A stretch of DNA of 64,000 bases from Epithemia pelagica (GCA_946965045.2 OX337238.1:248001-312000); one strand, 5' to 3'. Numbered from the stretch's first letter, positions 22,354 to 32,854 are shown. Notes: generated by a model from the sequence alone, not told the origin. Program-made: numbers and translations.

Positions 22354-25300
22354 ATGAGGAGGAGAGAAATGAAAGGGCATCCGCTGCTGTTACTGTTGGT
22401 GCTAGTATTGCTTCATGTCGCACCCTTGCGTTGTGCGGCCTTTATAGTGCCATCCTCGTCGTCATCGGTCCGAGTCAAGAAAGCGCCGCCAATCACAACG
22501 ACGACGACAACAACAACTACGTCGTTGCACTTGTTGCCACAAGATCAACAACCACTCTCAAAATCGCCCAGACCATCGCTGACCCGACTCTGGGCCTTTT
22601 TGTTTGGACGCAAGCAACCATCATCCTCACAAGGCAAGGAGGAGGAAGAGGAACAACCGCATCCACCCATGTCGCCGCCTCCGCCCGAAATGTTGCAGCA
22701 GTCACAACTGAATGGAGTGTCCGACAACACGAACGACGACACGGCCGAATCCTTTTTCTTGAGTCAACCGACCAACAATGAAAAATACCAAGCGGCCGAT
22801 TGGGTCGAATGGTCCTTTTCCAGTTTGGAGGGTGGATTGGAAGAGGATGAATTGCGCTATGTCAAGAAATCGTATGCGCAGGAAACAACCGAGGAGACTA
22901 CGGACAACAATAACAATGGTTCGCTGTGGAATGGCCCCGAACCCTCGGAAGATTCCATCAAGGGTGCCTTGGTCATGGGCGCCTTGGCGGCGGCCATTAC
23001 CGGCAAGGGCGTGGCCATGACGGGCGCCGCCAGTCTCGGTGCCGCCTATGTCGCCTTGACGACGGGTCCCCTCGGCAAAGCGATTCGCACGGCCGGTAAT
23101 CTCGTCTGGAATGTCGGCGCCGGCGCTGTGGACTTGTACCAACAAGCGGAAGAAAGTGCCGCCGTCCATTCGGCCCGCATTAAACAAGAACAACAGCAGT
23201 GTCAAGAACGCAGTCGTTTGGTCCGACAACAACGCCAGGAAGGCAATCAACGACGATTGTTGGCCGCTCAAGTGGCCTTGAACTTGCAACACCGTGAACG
23301 ACAGGCCCAAGCACGTTTGGAAGAAGTTCGTCGCTTGGCCGAAGAATCGAATCGGTTGGATCAAGAAGCGCTGGAGCTGCAAGCCCGCTTACAGGAATTG
23401 CAAGACTTGCGCGACGCGACACGAGCCGCGGAAGACTTGCGACGCCAGGAACAAGAACAGGCGGAAGCCGCCGCTCTCGCCTTTCGACAAGCCGAAGCGG
23501 AACGACAAGCCCGGATTGCCCAACAAACGCAAATGAGACGTCAAGAACAAGATCGTCTCGCCCAACAAGAGGCCCAAGAACGGGCCAAATTCGAGGAAGC
23601 GGCCCGATTGGCGGAAATTGTGCGACAAGCCGAAGAGGAACAACAAGCATTGAATGCCGAAGCAGCCCGGCGTCAAGAAGAAGAACGCCTCGCAAAGATT
23701 GCGGCCGAAGAAGAAGAGGAACGGGCCCGATTGGCGCAAGTGCTCATTGAAGAACAAAAAGAGGCGGACCGATTGGCCGCCATTGCGGAACAAATCGAAC
23801 AAGTTCGATTGGCGGAGCTCGAACGCAAACAAGAAGAGGCACGATTGGCCGAACTCGCCCAAAAGGAGGAAGAAGAACGCTTGGCGGAAATTGCCCGAAA
23901 GGAAGCAGAGGAAGAAGCTCGTCTTGCGGAAATTGCTCGCCAAGAGGAAGAAGCTCGTCTCGCGGAAATTGCTCGCAAGCAAGAGGAAGAACGCTTGGCC
24001 AAAATTGCTCGCAAGCAAGAGGAAGAACGATTGGCCGAAATTGCTCGCAAGGAAGAAGAAGAGCGCTTGGCAGAAGAAGCACGCAAAAAAGAAGAGGCTC
24101 GACTAGCCGAAATTGCTCGCCAACAAGAAGAGGAAGCAAGGTTGGCGGAAGAAGCACGCAAAGAGGAAGAAGCGCGGTTAGCCGAAATTGCCCGAAAAGA
24201 GGAAGAAGAACGATTGGCGGAAGAAGCACGCAAAGAAGAGGAAGCAAGGTTGGCCGAAATTGCTCGTCAAGAAGAGGAAGCAAGGTTGGCCGAAATCGCA
24301 CGAAAGGAAGAGGAGGCTCGACTTGCAGAGATTGCCAAGAAAGAAGAGGAAGAGCGCTTGGCGGCAATCGCGAGACAAGAAGAAGAAGCTCGCCTTGCGG
24401 AAATTGCGCGACAAGAGGAAGAAGACCGTCTGGCGGAAGAGGCTCGACAGAAGGAAGAGGAGCAGTTTGTAAGTACGCTGCTTGCGGCACAGGAAGCACG
24501 TGAGGCGGAAGAAGTGGATGACGAAATCATTATGGATCAAGAGGACTGGGATGCTTCTATTCGTTTTGCACAACAAAGTATCGATGGCAATGTTGCTGGA
24601 ATGGAGGAATATGAGGACGAAGATGATGAGAAGGCCGCATGGGATGTCGCTAGTAAGATGGCGGAAGAATTGGGCATACTGCCAGGAACAGACGATGAAG
24701 AACTTGACGAAGCTGATTCTCTGGGAGCCGCTGCCCGAGCTGCTGTAGAGGCGTTTCAATTCACAGACGAAGAGGAGGAGGTAGAAGAAGAGATCATTGA
24801 TGATGCAGAAACTGACGCGGAAATTTACGATGAAGGCACATTCTATGGCACTCTTCCTGAGCCATCGGATAATGTGGATCTCCAAGACGCACAAGTTGGA
24901 GGGACTTTTATCGGTGAGGACGGTTATGAATACGAATATGTCTGGGAAGAAGTGGATGAAGAAGAGGAGGAAAAGTATGCGCAGGAATTTGAAACTGAAG
25001 AAGACGTTGTAGCAAACGGGGATAGCGAAAGTTACTATGATGTCGTCGAGGATTGGGCGTCATATCCTGTCTCGGTTCTGAAGCAAGAGCTCAAGGAACG
25101 GGGGCTCCCAACGACTGGTAAAAAGGCTGATCTTGTTGCTCTTTTGGAAGAGTCTGATGCTGCCGCCCAATTTGAAGACGACAGCGGGGATGATGTCAGT
25201 GAAGAGTTGGGTAGTGTGGAAGAACTGAACAATCTCTTGTCTGATGTCTTGTCCAATGTGGAAGAACCGACGGATGAAGACTTGTCGGCGATTGAAGAAA

Positions 25301-25452
25301 GTGGAGGATCCTTTGGTCTTCTTAATTTCAATACGATGACGGTACCTGAATTAAAAGAAGAACTCCGTGTCAGAGGGCTAAAGGTTGGAGGAAAAAAGTC
25401 GGAACTGGTGGAACGGCTGGAGGCATACGAATCTGGAGTGAAATCGGAATGA
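22354..25452 (+). CDS. plastid-directed coiled-coil protein with two SAP domains
   Basis: 1032 residues. The chosen ATG gives a signal peptide (a Leu/Val-rich core then R-C-A-A-F at 26-30) with the diatom plastid motif A-A-F, followed by a Ser/Thr-rich transit region. Around 205-250 lies a Gly/Ala hydrophobic segment (GALAAAITGKGVAMTGAASL). Residues about 275-705 are an extraordinary coiled coil of 14-17-residue repeats built on LAEIARKEEEARLAEIAR. An acidic region follows, then two SAP domains at about 900-933 (VLKQELKERGLPTTGKKADL) and 990-1026 (VPELKEELRVRGLKVGGKKS). SAP domains bind AT-rich DNA, so a plastid-nucleoid scaffold or membrane tether is inferred. The repeats make the opposite strand appear open as well; those frames are not genes. 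Confidence 0.8.
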   Translation: MRRREMKGHPLLLLLVLVLLHVAPLRCAAFIVPSSSSSVRVKKAPPITTTTTTTTTSLHLLPQDQQPLSKSPRPSLTRLWAFLFGRKQPSSSQGKEEEEEQPHPPMSPPPPEMLQQSQLNGVSDNTNDDTAESFFLSQPTNNEKYQAADWVEWSFSSLEGGLEEDELRYVKKSYAQETTEETTDNNNNGSLWNGPEPSEDSIKGALVMGALAAAITGKGVAMTGAASLGAAYVALTTGPLGKAIRTAGNLVWNVGAGAVDLYQQAEESAAVHSARIKQEQQQCQERSRLVRQQRQEGNQRRLLAAQVALNLQHRERQAQARLEEVRRLAEESNRLDQEALELQARLQELQDLRDATRAAEDLRRQEQEQAEAAALAFRQAEAERQARIAQQTQMRRQEQDRLAQQEAQERAKFEEAARLAEIVRQAEEEQQALNAEAARRQEEERLAKIAAEEEEERARLAQVLIEEQKEADRLAAIAEQIEQVRLAELERKQEEARLAELAQKEEEERLAEIARKEAEEEARLAEIARQEEEARLAEIARKQEEERLAKIARKQEEERLAEIARKEEEERLAEEARKKEEARLAEIARQQEEEARLAEEARKEEEARLAEIARKEEEERLAEEARKEEEARLAEIARQEEEARLAEIARKEEEARLAEIAKKEEEERLAAIARQEEEARLAEIARQEEEDRLAEEARQKEEEQFVSTLLAAQEAREAEEVDDEIIMDQEDWDASIRFAQQSIDGNVAGMEEYEDEDDEKAAWDVASKMAEELGILPGTDDEELDEADSLGAAARAAVEAFQFTDEEEEVEEEIIDDAETDAEIYDEGTFYGTLPEPSDNVDLQDAQVGGTFIGEDGYEYEYVWEEVDEEEEEKYAQEFETEEDVVANGDSESYYDVVEDWASYPVSVLKQELKERGLPTTGKKADLVALLEESDAAAQFEDDSGDDVSEELGSVEELNNLLSDVLSNVEEPTDEDLSAIEESGGSFGLLNFNTMTVPELKEELRVRGLKVGGKKSELVERLEAYESGVKSE

Positions 25453-25897
25453 GTGTCCTGCATAATGGGTTAGACCTGGGAAAGGCTTTACTTACATTGT
25501 AGTGTTTGTGGAATAAACAACGGATGATCAAGCAAGTCACATTTGTCACAGCTTTGACAAGCTGAGAAGGCGAAGCACGCGTTTTGCATGTGACGAGTGC
25601 AGCAATCGTTGATATTGCATAGTCGTAGTTATAAAGTTATGCTACATGGTATACTGTGTCGAATGCAAACTGTACAAGGTTTCTCTCTAGGCTCACAAAA
25701 GAGACTAGCCATATCCCTCTGTCTCTGGATCGCAAACTCTTGTAGGGATGCACATTCTTCGTGGCTCTACCTCTACCGCAAAAAAAGCAAACCCGGAAAT
25801 CGGCATACGTATCTTTTTCTTGACACCACGACATAATATGGGTTTCACCGGAAAACCTATAGGCATCACACTCCGTTCCACGACTTAAACGCGGATC
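25453..25897. other. intergenic region; left part empty, right part is the duplication arm
   Basis: No gene. From about 25780 onward the sequence is the 5' flank shared, in inverse orientation, with the LRR copy at 17761-19077. Confidence 0.55.
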
Positions 25898-27390
25898 ATG
25901 GACCATCCGAGTCGGAACCATGAGGTTTGGGGCGAACGCCGACCGATGGTGCCCTGGAACATGCCACACGATTGTGATTCATCGGTGATGGAGCCACTGC
26001 TTTCGGACTTGACCAGCACTCGAGATCGAAGCAGATCGCGTGGTGGTCGATTGAGTCCAGCAGCGAGACTGTACCACTCGAACAACGACCGACTGGAGTC
26101 GAATTATGACTATCTTCGCATTTCACAGAGGGATGACCCCCAGTACCGAAATGCACAAAATCGTTCCTCCACTGTCAATGCAGATAACGAGCTAGAGATA
26201 ATTGAAGAAGAACATCCCGACCAAGACGAGAGGACTGATGATGCCATTGTACCGCAGATTGGAAACACCGATGAATCTCGACTCTTTCGGCTCTCGTTCG
26301 AGGTAAAGATCAAGGCTTACAAACTTTGTATCCTATCCGTTGTTATCCCGGTTGGATTTCTCATGACTTTTCTGGCGTACAAAGACTTTCACGTGGAGTC
26401 CAGTCCCTCTCCTCCCGCCATTGACCCAACTCCCACTCCTATTTCTCCCTCCAATCCACCAATTCCAAAGCCTCCCTCTCATCAACCCACCCCTTCTCCA
26501 CGTCCCATTCCTCCCTCGGATCGTATGGATAGCATCAAACAATGTGCCATGTTTTTGTCTGGATTGAACGAGCTCGAACTAGATGATGTACAGTTCCGAG
26601 CCGTGAGTTACTTTGCGACTAGTCCAGGCACAGATATTGACGCCCCATTGACTTGTACCTGGGACTCGGAATTTGGTCAAGTGTATTCCCTCATTGTGTT
26701 TCGAGAAGCGGCTCGTGTCAAGGAGGAAAACTGGTTCACCAAAAGTCCCTTGGAACGATGCGAGTGGCCACGCATTCATTCGTGTGACGAGTGGGGTCAC
26801 ATTCAGACCCTGAATTTTGGCACGGACAGTTTGAGTGGATCCCTTCCATCCGAGCTGTCGGGCATGCTGTACTTGAAGAACTTGAAGCTCTATTCCAATG
26901 CCCAATTGACTGGAAGTCTTCCCTCCGAGCTGGGTCTCCTCCCACAACTGACTTCTTTGCAAGTTCATCAAACCTCCATTTCGGGTCCGGTTCCAACGGA
27001 GCTTGGGTCCTTGTCGGCGTTGGAGGAACTGTTCATGCACCGTACTTTCATGACGGGCACCATGCCAGCACAAGTGTGCGCTCTGCGGAACCAAGCCCTC
27101 CAGCGGCTCACGGCTCCCTGTCGTGGTGGTGAGGAGGCACCGCTGGTGTGCAACCATAGCTGTTGCTCGCATTGCAGTAAGTAAGTGACATTGGTGGATA
27201 AGAATAGGAATCGTCACTTCCTCTTTGGTAGTTCCTTGTGAAATATTGTTGGGTAGGAGATGAAACCTGCCAAACCGATTCCAGGGGGTCAGATGCACTG
27301 GATGTTGTTGTTGTCGTCGTCGTAGTTTCGAGTTTGTCATGATGAAATAGGCCGTGACGTGTTGTTGCTCCTATCAAAGCAACTGAGCAA
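25780..27390 (+). repeat. right arm of inverted duplication (LRR gene)
   Basis: Plus-strand counterpart of 17520-19250. Parts are nearly identical: the Pro-rich stalk to the capping region, about 26440-26700, looks about 95% identical by eye. The cytoplasmic N-terminal part is much more diverged. Confidence 0.75.
25898..27184 (+). CDS. extracellular LRR protein, type II membrane topology (copy B)
   Basis: 428 residues, inverted paralogue of the protein at 17761-19077. Acidic cytoplasmic N-terminus, membrane helix (LCILSVVIPVGFLMTFLAY), Pro-rich stalk, conserved capping region (CAMFLSGLNELELDDVQF), leucine-rich repeats and a Cys-rich tail (CNHSCCSHCSK). The stalk and cap are almost identical to copy A, while the N-terminus and the first repeats differ, giving a mosaic pattern. 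Presumed surface protein; ligand unknown. Confidence 0.85.
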   Translation: MDHPSRNHEVWGERRPMVPWNMPHDCDSSVMEPLLSDLTSTRDRSRSRGGRLSPAARLYHSNNDRLESNYDYLRISQRDDPQYRNAQNRSSTVNADNELEIIEEEHPDQDERTDDAIVPQIGNTDESRLFRLSFEVKIKAYKLCILSVVIPVGFLMTFLAYKDFHVESSPSPPAIDPTPTPISPSNPPIPKPPSHQPTPSPRPIPPSDRMDSIKQCAMFLSGLNELELDDVQFRAVSYFATSPGTDIDAPLTCTWDSEFGQVYSLIVFREAARVKEENWFTKSPLERCEWPRIHSCDEWGHIQTLNFGTDSLSGSLPSELSGMLYLKNLKLYSNAQLTGSLPSELGLLPQLTSLQVHQTSISGPVPTELGSLSALEELFMHRTFMTGTMPAQVCALRNQALQRLTAPCRGGEEAPLVCNHSCCSHCSK

Positions 27391-28011
27391 ACATCATGTT
27401 CGACAGTTTCTTTGGCATTCGCTATCCGAATAGGAGTCGGCGCCGCCTCTTTATTCGTTCATGGTCATCCAACGTTTTGTTGGGTACGAGCAGTGAAAAC
27501 TGCCAAACCGTCCGTTGGGGAGAGATCCAAGTGAGTCCTATCCACTGGATGTATTGCTGCCGTATAGTAGTGGGTCATGATGAACTATAGGCCATGGCTT
27601 TACTTGTATCGCCCTCGGCACCAAGGAGAGAAAGATGTGTCCTTTGTCCTTCTCCTTTGCGTGTTGTTGGACTCCATCGTTTAATTCGAAAATGGGGGCG
27701 ACGAAAAGTAAAAGTGGGGACGACGAGGGTATTCGATAGCCGCAACGGACGCACCGCGATAGTGCAAAAGCGCATGGTAAATGAAGGGCGCGCTCGCGTG
27801 ACCACAAAATAACGCTTCAATTTTGCGATCAGTCATGATTCATCAGCAATCCATCAGTTTTCGTTTTTGTCAAGGTCAAGGAACGGCCTCAGGGCGTATG
27901 GCCACTTCTCGACACGCTAATATCGAACATCATCCAAATAAAATACAGCGGCAAAACCAAACACGGGAGGGCAACCACAAGCACTTGTACTTCATCAAGA
28001 CAGTCATATAT
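27185..28011. other. intergenic region with a second, degenerate copy of the LRR 3' flank
   Basis: 27240-27360 is the 3' flank of LRR copy B. 27475-27605 repeats it in the same orientation with many changes (TTGTTGGGTA, CTGCCAAACCG, CACTGGATGT, GTCATGATGAA blocks in the same order). I see no gene. A small plus-strand frame near 27396 crosses this repeat. Confidence 0.55.
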
Positions 28012-30081
28012 ATGAGTGGAACTGGTACGAGTAAGAATGATCCGTCGGACGATGACGACGAACAAAAGGCGTGGGACCATTTCTGCCAGACTGTCAAGCT
28101 CTCGAAAAAAACACGCGATTTCTTGCAAGAGAACGAAGTCGTGTCCTTGGAAACGTTTTACGCTTTCTTTCTCGAAATTCTGGAGGAGGAGGAGCAGCAG
28201 CAGCAGCAGCAAGAGGGAGGCGCTACCGCTGCTGCGACCACTGCGAGAATTCGCTTCGATTTCGACAAAGACAACAAAATTTCTTTCGTTTCACGAGCAC
28301 GGCTAAGGTCTGCTTGGGACTGGCTTAACGACCACAAGGCTTTGATTTGTGATGCCAAGGGATTTTGCGGTCAATTCGATGCATTATTTTATATAAGAAC
28401 TGTAGAAAATGCAGAAAAGCGAAAGCGCCTTCAGGAATTACAGCAAGAAGAAGTCGAAAGGATCCGCAAAAGATCGCGCTATGATTTGGAAACCAAGTCG
28501 AGTCGAATGAGTGCTTCCTCGTTCACGTCTGACTCGAAGCATTTGCTCGAGGGAGTTGGCACATCGCCCCCTCAGCCATACGATCATTTGATTCCGTTTC
28601 ACGTCCGTGCACTTTTTCTGAAGCTTGTTGGCTGCAGGCAGGTCAACGCTACCAAAGACGCCGGTGGGGGTGGTGGAGCGGGTGAATCATCAGACGACAG
28701 CATACGAACAATCACCAACTTCTTCAGGGATAGGGGTGGCGGGTACAACCTTAAATCGATGAGCGAAACGCTTGATCCTCGGTCTGCTCAGAAAGAGATT
28801 CTTGACGACTTGGTCAACACTAACGTGTTCCGCAACCGCATTACGACGGAGCGCGTATACAACGACGACCTTCCGATTGGCCCCACGGCTAGAACTCTCA
28901 AACACTTCGGACTAGGAGATGGCGTTTCAACATCCGGAAGCCCTCTGGATGGCTTCTTCCATACCAAGTCATTCTCCATGGGAGAACTGGGAGACAGAGA
29001 GGTCAACTTCCTGGTTACTGGTATCGTCGAATGCATAGGTTCCGAGAGCAGCCCCTTTCGTGGGGCCGGGGAGGGAGTCTCTCTTGCGTCCAACGCGGCA
29101 GTGGGCTTGTTCAAGGTGGGTATTCCAATCGATCAGATTGTGATCCCAATTGTTTCTTTTACGGGCTCTCTGTTCCAGTTTGCGGCTGTCTATCTGCTCG
29201 AACCCTGCTTCCCCGCGGTTTGTTTTCTAACTCATCCGCTTCGTTCCGCATTGAAAAAGGACTGCGAGAACATTGCGGCCCATCTTTGTGCGATGTGCGA
29301 CTTTACGATTCAACTGGAAGGCTACATTGCTGACGCGCACAAAGCTACGGGGCTTGTCCGTCGGGAGTCAGTGAAGATGCTATTGTCGTCGGAGACGTAT
29401 CATTTTAAGACGATGGACCGATTCTTCACGTGCTTCAGAAACGATGCGTCCAAGGAGATATCTGTGAACCACTTTCTTCGTGTCACCGAAAGGCTCAAGG
29501 GATCGGATGCGGTTTGCCTACCCCTGACTATCAGATTAGGAGAAACCAAGGGTGGAAACAAGTCTGAAGACATGATCGTGTTCAGTATGCTGACTGGATA
29601 CAAAATTGGATTCCCTGACAAAGCAGAAGATCGAGTGTCTCTGCTAGAAGCGATCTGTACGGCTGTCTCCGATGTACACGCGTTGGGCGTTATTCACATG
29701 GATCTCTACTTGTCAAACATAATGTGGAAAAAACTTGATGATGGAAGATTTCATGTCAAACTGATCGACTTTGATGCAGCGCAACTAAAAGAGGACAAAG
29801 TGCTGACGAACGCCGTCGTTGAGCGATTGGTGCAAAACGAAGAAGGGCTGTTCCAATGGTGCGGCGTGGCACCGGCAGAGCATTATGACGAGGTTTACCT
29901 CAACATGTTCAGGAAGCATCTGGATGATACCGATCTACGTGTGGCTCAGAACGAACAAGAACGGGCAATTGAAGGTCTATTGAAAGAGCGACTTGACCAA
30001 CGGTGCACACAACTGAAACGGGAATTTCTTCCGCAGTACAAGGTACATCTGCAGTCCAAACAATCTGCACAATCTTTTTGA
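28012..30081 (+). CDS. orphan protein-kinase-like protein
   Basis: 689 residues from the ATG at 28012. The N-terminal 300 residues have a poly-Glu/Gln run and no known domain. The C-terminal part has a kinase-like catalytic loop (GVIHMDLYLSNIMW, with Asp and Asn at the positions of the kinase HxDxxxxN loop) followed by VKLIDFDAAQ, where the usual metal-binding DFG reads DFD. The N-lobe and ATP-binding Lys could not be placed with confidence. An upstream in-frame ATG exists at 27823 but adds a segment without coding character. Substrate, pathway and location are unknown. Confidence 0.7.
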   Translation: MSGTGTSKNDPSDDDDEQKAWDHFCQTVKLSKKTRDFLQENEVVSLETFYAFFLEILEEEEQQQQQQEGGATAAATTARIRFDFDKDNKISFVSRARLRSAWDWLNDHKALICDAKGFCGQFDALFYIRTVENAEKRKRLQELQQEEVERIRKRSRYDLETKSSRMSASSFTSDSKHLLEGVGTSPPQPYDHLIPFHVRALFLKLVGCRQVNATKDAGGGGGAGESSDDSIRTITNFFRDRGGGYNLKSMSETLDPRSAQKEILDDLVNTNVFRNRITTERVYNDDLPIGPTARTLKHFGLGDGVSTSGSPLDGFFHTKSFSMGELGDREVNFLVTGIVECIGSESSPFRGAGEGVSLASNAAVGLFKVGIPIDQIVIPIVSFTGSLFQFAAVYLLEPCFPAVCFLTHPLRSALKKDCENIAAHLCAMCDFTIQLEGYIADAHKATGLVRRESVKMLLSSETYHFKTMDRFFTCFRNDASKEISVNHFLRVTERLKGSDAVCLPLTIRLGETKGGNKSEDMIVFSMLTGYKIGFPDKAEDRVSLLEAICTAVSDVHALGVIHMDLYLSNIMWKKLDDGRFHVKLIDFDAAQLKEDKVLTNAVVERLVQNEEGLFQWCGVAPAEHYDEVYLNMFRKHLDDTDLRVAQNEQERAIEGLLKERLDQRCTQLKREFLPQYKVHLQSKQSAQSF

Positions 30082-30104
30082 ACTGGACGTACGTTGCTAT
30101 AGAT

Positions 30105-30690
30105 GATATCCAATCGGAATCCAGATTACGTTTCTCATGCTTGGGAAAAGACCGACCCAGGATCGGAGAGTTTCAAGTGAATGCGAATTCTCACCACCAA
30201 GACAGTCTCCGAGCTATGATGCCGTCGCCATGGTGCAACAGGTGGTCGAGTCATCCGAGGACGTGGCAACGGTTCGTGAAAAGCTCTTGTCTGTCGTCCT
30301 GAATGAGGACGAATGCGGCTGCAGTATGGAGACGGACCCCATTCTCCAGAGGGAACAACCATCCGCAGCAAAAGGATTGACGGAACGCTCCTCGGAACAT
30401 TGAAACAATTAACAGTTCACTGAATCAAAATAAGTACCAAAACCCTCTCCAAGGCGGAATCCAAAACGTGAGAGACATGGCTATATGCTTCATCGGTGGT
30501 CTACCTATAGTAGACCGTATCTTATATGAAATGGGCGGTATCAAAGTACCTATACCAAGTCTCCTGGAGAGAACGGGAGAGATGACAAACCATCAGTCTG
30601 CCAGTCATGATCGTCTCGTTTACACATTGGGTTCTCTCTCCCGTCCACTCGAACAACAGAGGGCAAATGGCTGTTCCACCCACAAGTGTT
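30105..30690 (+). pseudogene. inverted fragment of the class C receptor 3' end
   Basis: Matches the minus strand of about 34245-34835: the cytoplasmic tail of the receptor (the codons for ESFKGMRILTTKTVSEL and VREKLLSVVLNED are recognisable) plus about 300 bp of its 3' flank. Compared with the parent it has substitutions, a deletion of about 42 bp after the GAGCT near 30213, and no stop at the parental position. It is a non-functional duplicate. Confidence 0.8.
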
Positions 30691-30845
30691 TACTGCGAAA
30701 GCCTTTTGCGTTGCACACACGAGACACATTATGTGTTCCTCCTGGTCACCATTCTAGGTAGTTTGTATGACTGCTGGTCTACCAATAGAGCTGATCCAAC
30801 GATCCAATCAACTCCACTCGTTTGTTTGTTTCTTGTGTTTGCATC

Positions 30846-32396
30846 CTAGGAGTCCTGGCGACTCGCCGTCGCCAAGTCCTGCACTCGGAATCGCAGAAAC
30901 CGGTTCTTATTGTGGTTGTTGTTTCGACTCGTATTCCCCACGACAATGGCCAGTTCGACACGAACACGGCCGCCGCCGCCATTGCCCGATGCGACGAGTT
31001 GCAACAGAATCCAGAGGAGCGATTTCAAGCCATCCTTACCCGTCTTCCAGGAACACGGCGAATGAGAACCAGTGCTGTTTTTGTTGTGGTTGTCGTTCCG
31101 CGGTGACTCGGTTCCGTCCGGCAAACTCCAAGAATCATCATAGTGTTGCATCAAGAGCGTATTGTACCGTGTGGCATCTCGACCAATGGCCACGGCTCGC
31201 ACCGGAGTGGCCCCCGTTGGATCCACGACCCAAATCTTGGGTGACTCCTCGACCATCGACTTTGGAGGATGATGTTTTGGCCAACCATACTGGAATTCGT
31301 CCGACGACGCCACCAATATACCAACACAGCTTAGCGGGCGCTAGTAATGTAGGTAGATGAGAGAAAGGAACAGGCCACACACACAAGACAAGAAAACCGC
31401 TTGTTAGAGAGAAAGAACAAAATGGTAACTGGATGTGGGATGGACACACATGGACCAATCATTCAGGCATCCGATATAGAGCAACAACAATAACCACCAC
31501 GTCATTAAGTCGTACCGTACCTGTTCTTGCACGACGATTCGATGCGCCATCCACAGGGACAATTCACTGGCCACCACGTGGCCATTGACTGGACTGGCCA
31601 ACAAAGAGTGTTCCTGTTGGACCAGTCGTTGAGCCGATTCGGTCAAGGTATCACAATCAGCACGCCATCCCGTGGCCACCAAGGCCATTTCATGACCCAG
31701 ATTCCCAATCCGAGTCGGTCCAGCAAAGTGTCGGGGCAAATCCACTACTTGTACATTGGAGTTGTCCCTCCACCAGTCGTCGTCGATGGCAGGCGTATGG
31801 TTGGAAGCAGGGAATGTGCCATTCGTAGGATTGACTTGGTTCGAATCCATCACGTTGGTTCGTTGTTGGATTGATGATTGGTTGTGTTTTGCCGCCCAGA
31901 TCGATTCGTACAAAAAGGGTTCTTCTTCTTCCAGGTCCATTGGATTCTCCTCGTTGTTGTCCCCTGGATTCTTTGTTGTTTGGGAGGAGGAGGGTTGTGT
32001 GTGAACCGCCACGAGAGCAACACTATCATCAGCACAGGTGGCGGCCAAAATGAGAGGAGCCGATTGGACCCATGGATCTGGTTCACTGGCACGAGGAAAG
32101 GAAAAGTAGGCGTCTTCTTCGTCTCCGTTCTTGTCTTGCTTATTGCTTCCACTGCGGCTGCTGCTTCCACCACGACCCGGAATCGAGATTCCCAACCCAA
32201 AGGAGGAGTCGTCCTTGGAACGAATCCAGAAAGGCATTCTCCTCCCCAAAGGGATTGTCCTTCCATACGGCTCTCGATTCCCTGCATCTACCGACTTCCA
32301 TGATGGAGTCACAAGGAGGAACACCAGTATCACGCAAGAAACCCATGGTGATCGAAACTCCAGCATCGTGGACAGCATTGGTATTATTGGTTTCAT
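30846..32396 (-). CDS. ER-directed proteasome-alpha-like protein
   Basis: Two exons (32396-31521, 31340-30846; 180-nt intron, phase 0) give about 457 residues. An N-terminal hydrophobic segment (CVILVFLLVTPSW), best read from the ATG at 32366, looks like a signal peptide. The body carries features of the proteasome alpha fold: ILAATCADDSVALVAVH, then GHEMALVATGWRADCDTLTE, LWMAHRIVVQEQ joined across the intron to RPLSCVGILVASSDE, IWVVDPTGATPVRAVAIGRD and a C-terminal helix-strand. A catalytic N-terminal Thr is not expected in alpha-type subunits and none is seen. It is far longer and more diverged than the seven standard alpha subunits. Secretory targeting of this fold is unusual. Confidence 0.65.
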
Positions 32397-32854
32397 CCTC
32401 CTGCTGCGGCGTCTTTGCTAGCGCAGTGTCACAACAATCTGGAATCCATGTACTCCTAGAGACGACGAGATCTTATATATTTCAATATCCGTATCTTATT
32501 CCCATGGTCCAGATATTTTTTCTCAAGATCGTTACTCCTCCAGAGGGTGTGACCAGAAGAAGTGAACATCGGGAAAGAGTTTTTACGACTCGCGAATTCG
32601 GGGGAGTTCCGTCGTCTTTGGCTTCCACGTGTAACGCCGACATCTGACATTCGGAGTTCGGAGGTGCGTCGTTGGTTTTTTCGCCATCCTTCCGAATTCT
32701 CACAAAAAGTGCACCGTTCATCAAAACACAAAGGTTCAACAGAACTGTGTGTGGCAAGATATATAGAGATCCAGGAAAAGCTGCAGCAACAACAACCACA
32801 CAGATTGGCTGTGGTGTTTCTAGTCGAGCAGCGTAGAATCGGGTATCCATCACC

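Noticed and set aside
23600-24470. Regular repeats that might suggest a CRISPR array
   Set aside because: The repeats are protein-coding heptad-type units of variable length with no unique spacers, in a eukaryotic gene.
23389-24533. Several minus-strand frames with RASSANR-like repeats
   Set aside because: They mirror the LAEIARKEEE repeat coding of the plus-strand coiled coil in other frames.
30822-31106. Plus-strand frame with IARCDELQQNPEERFQAIL
   Set aside because: Antisense to the second exon of the proteasome-like gene, whose splice and family landmarks are stronger.
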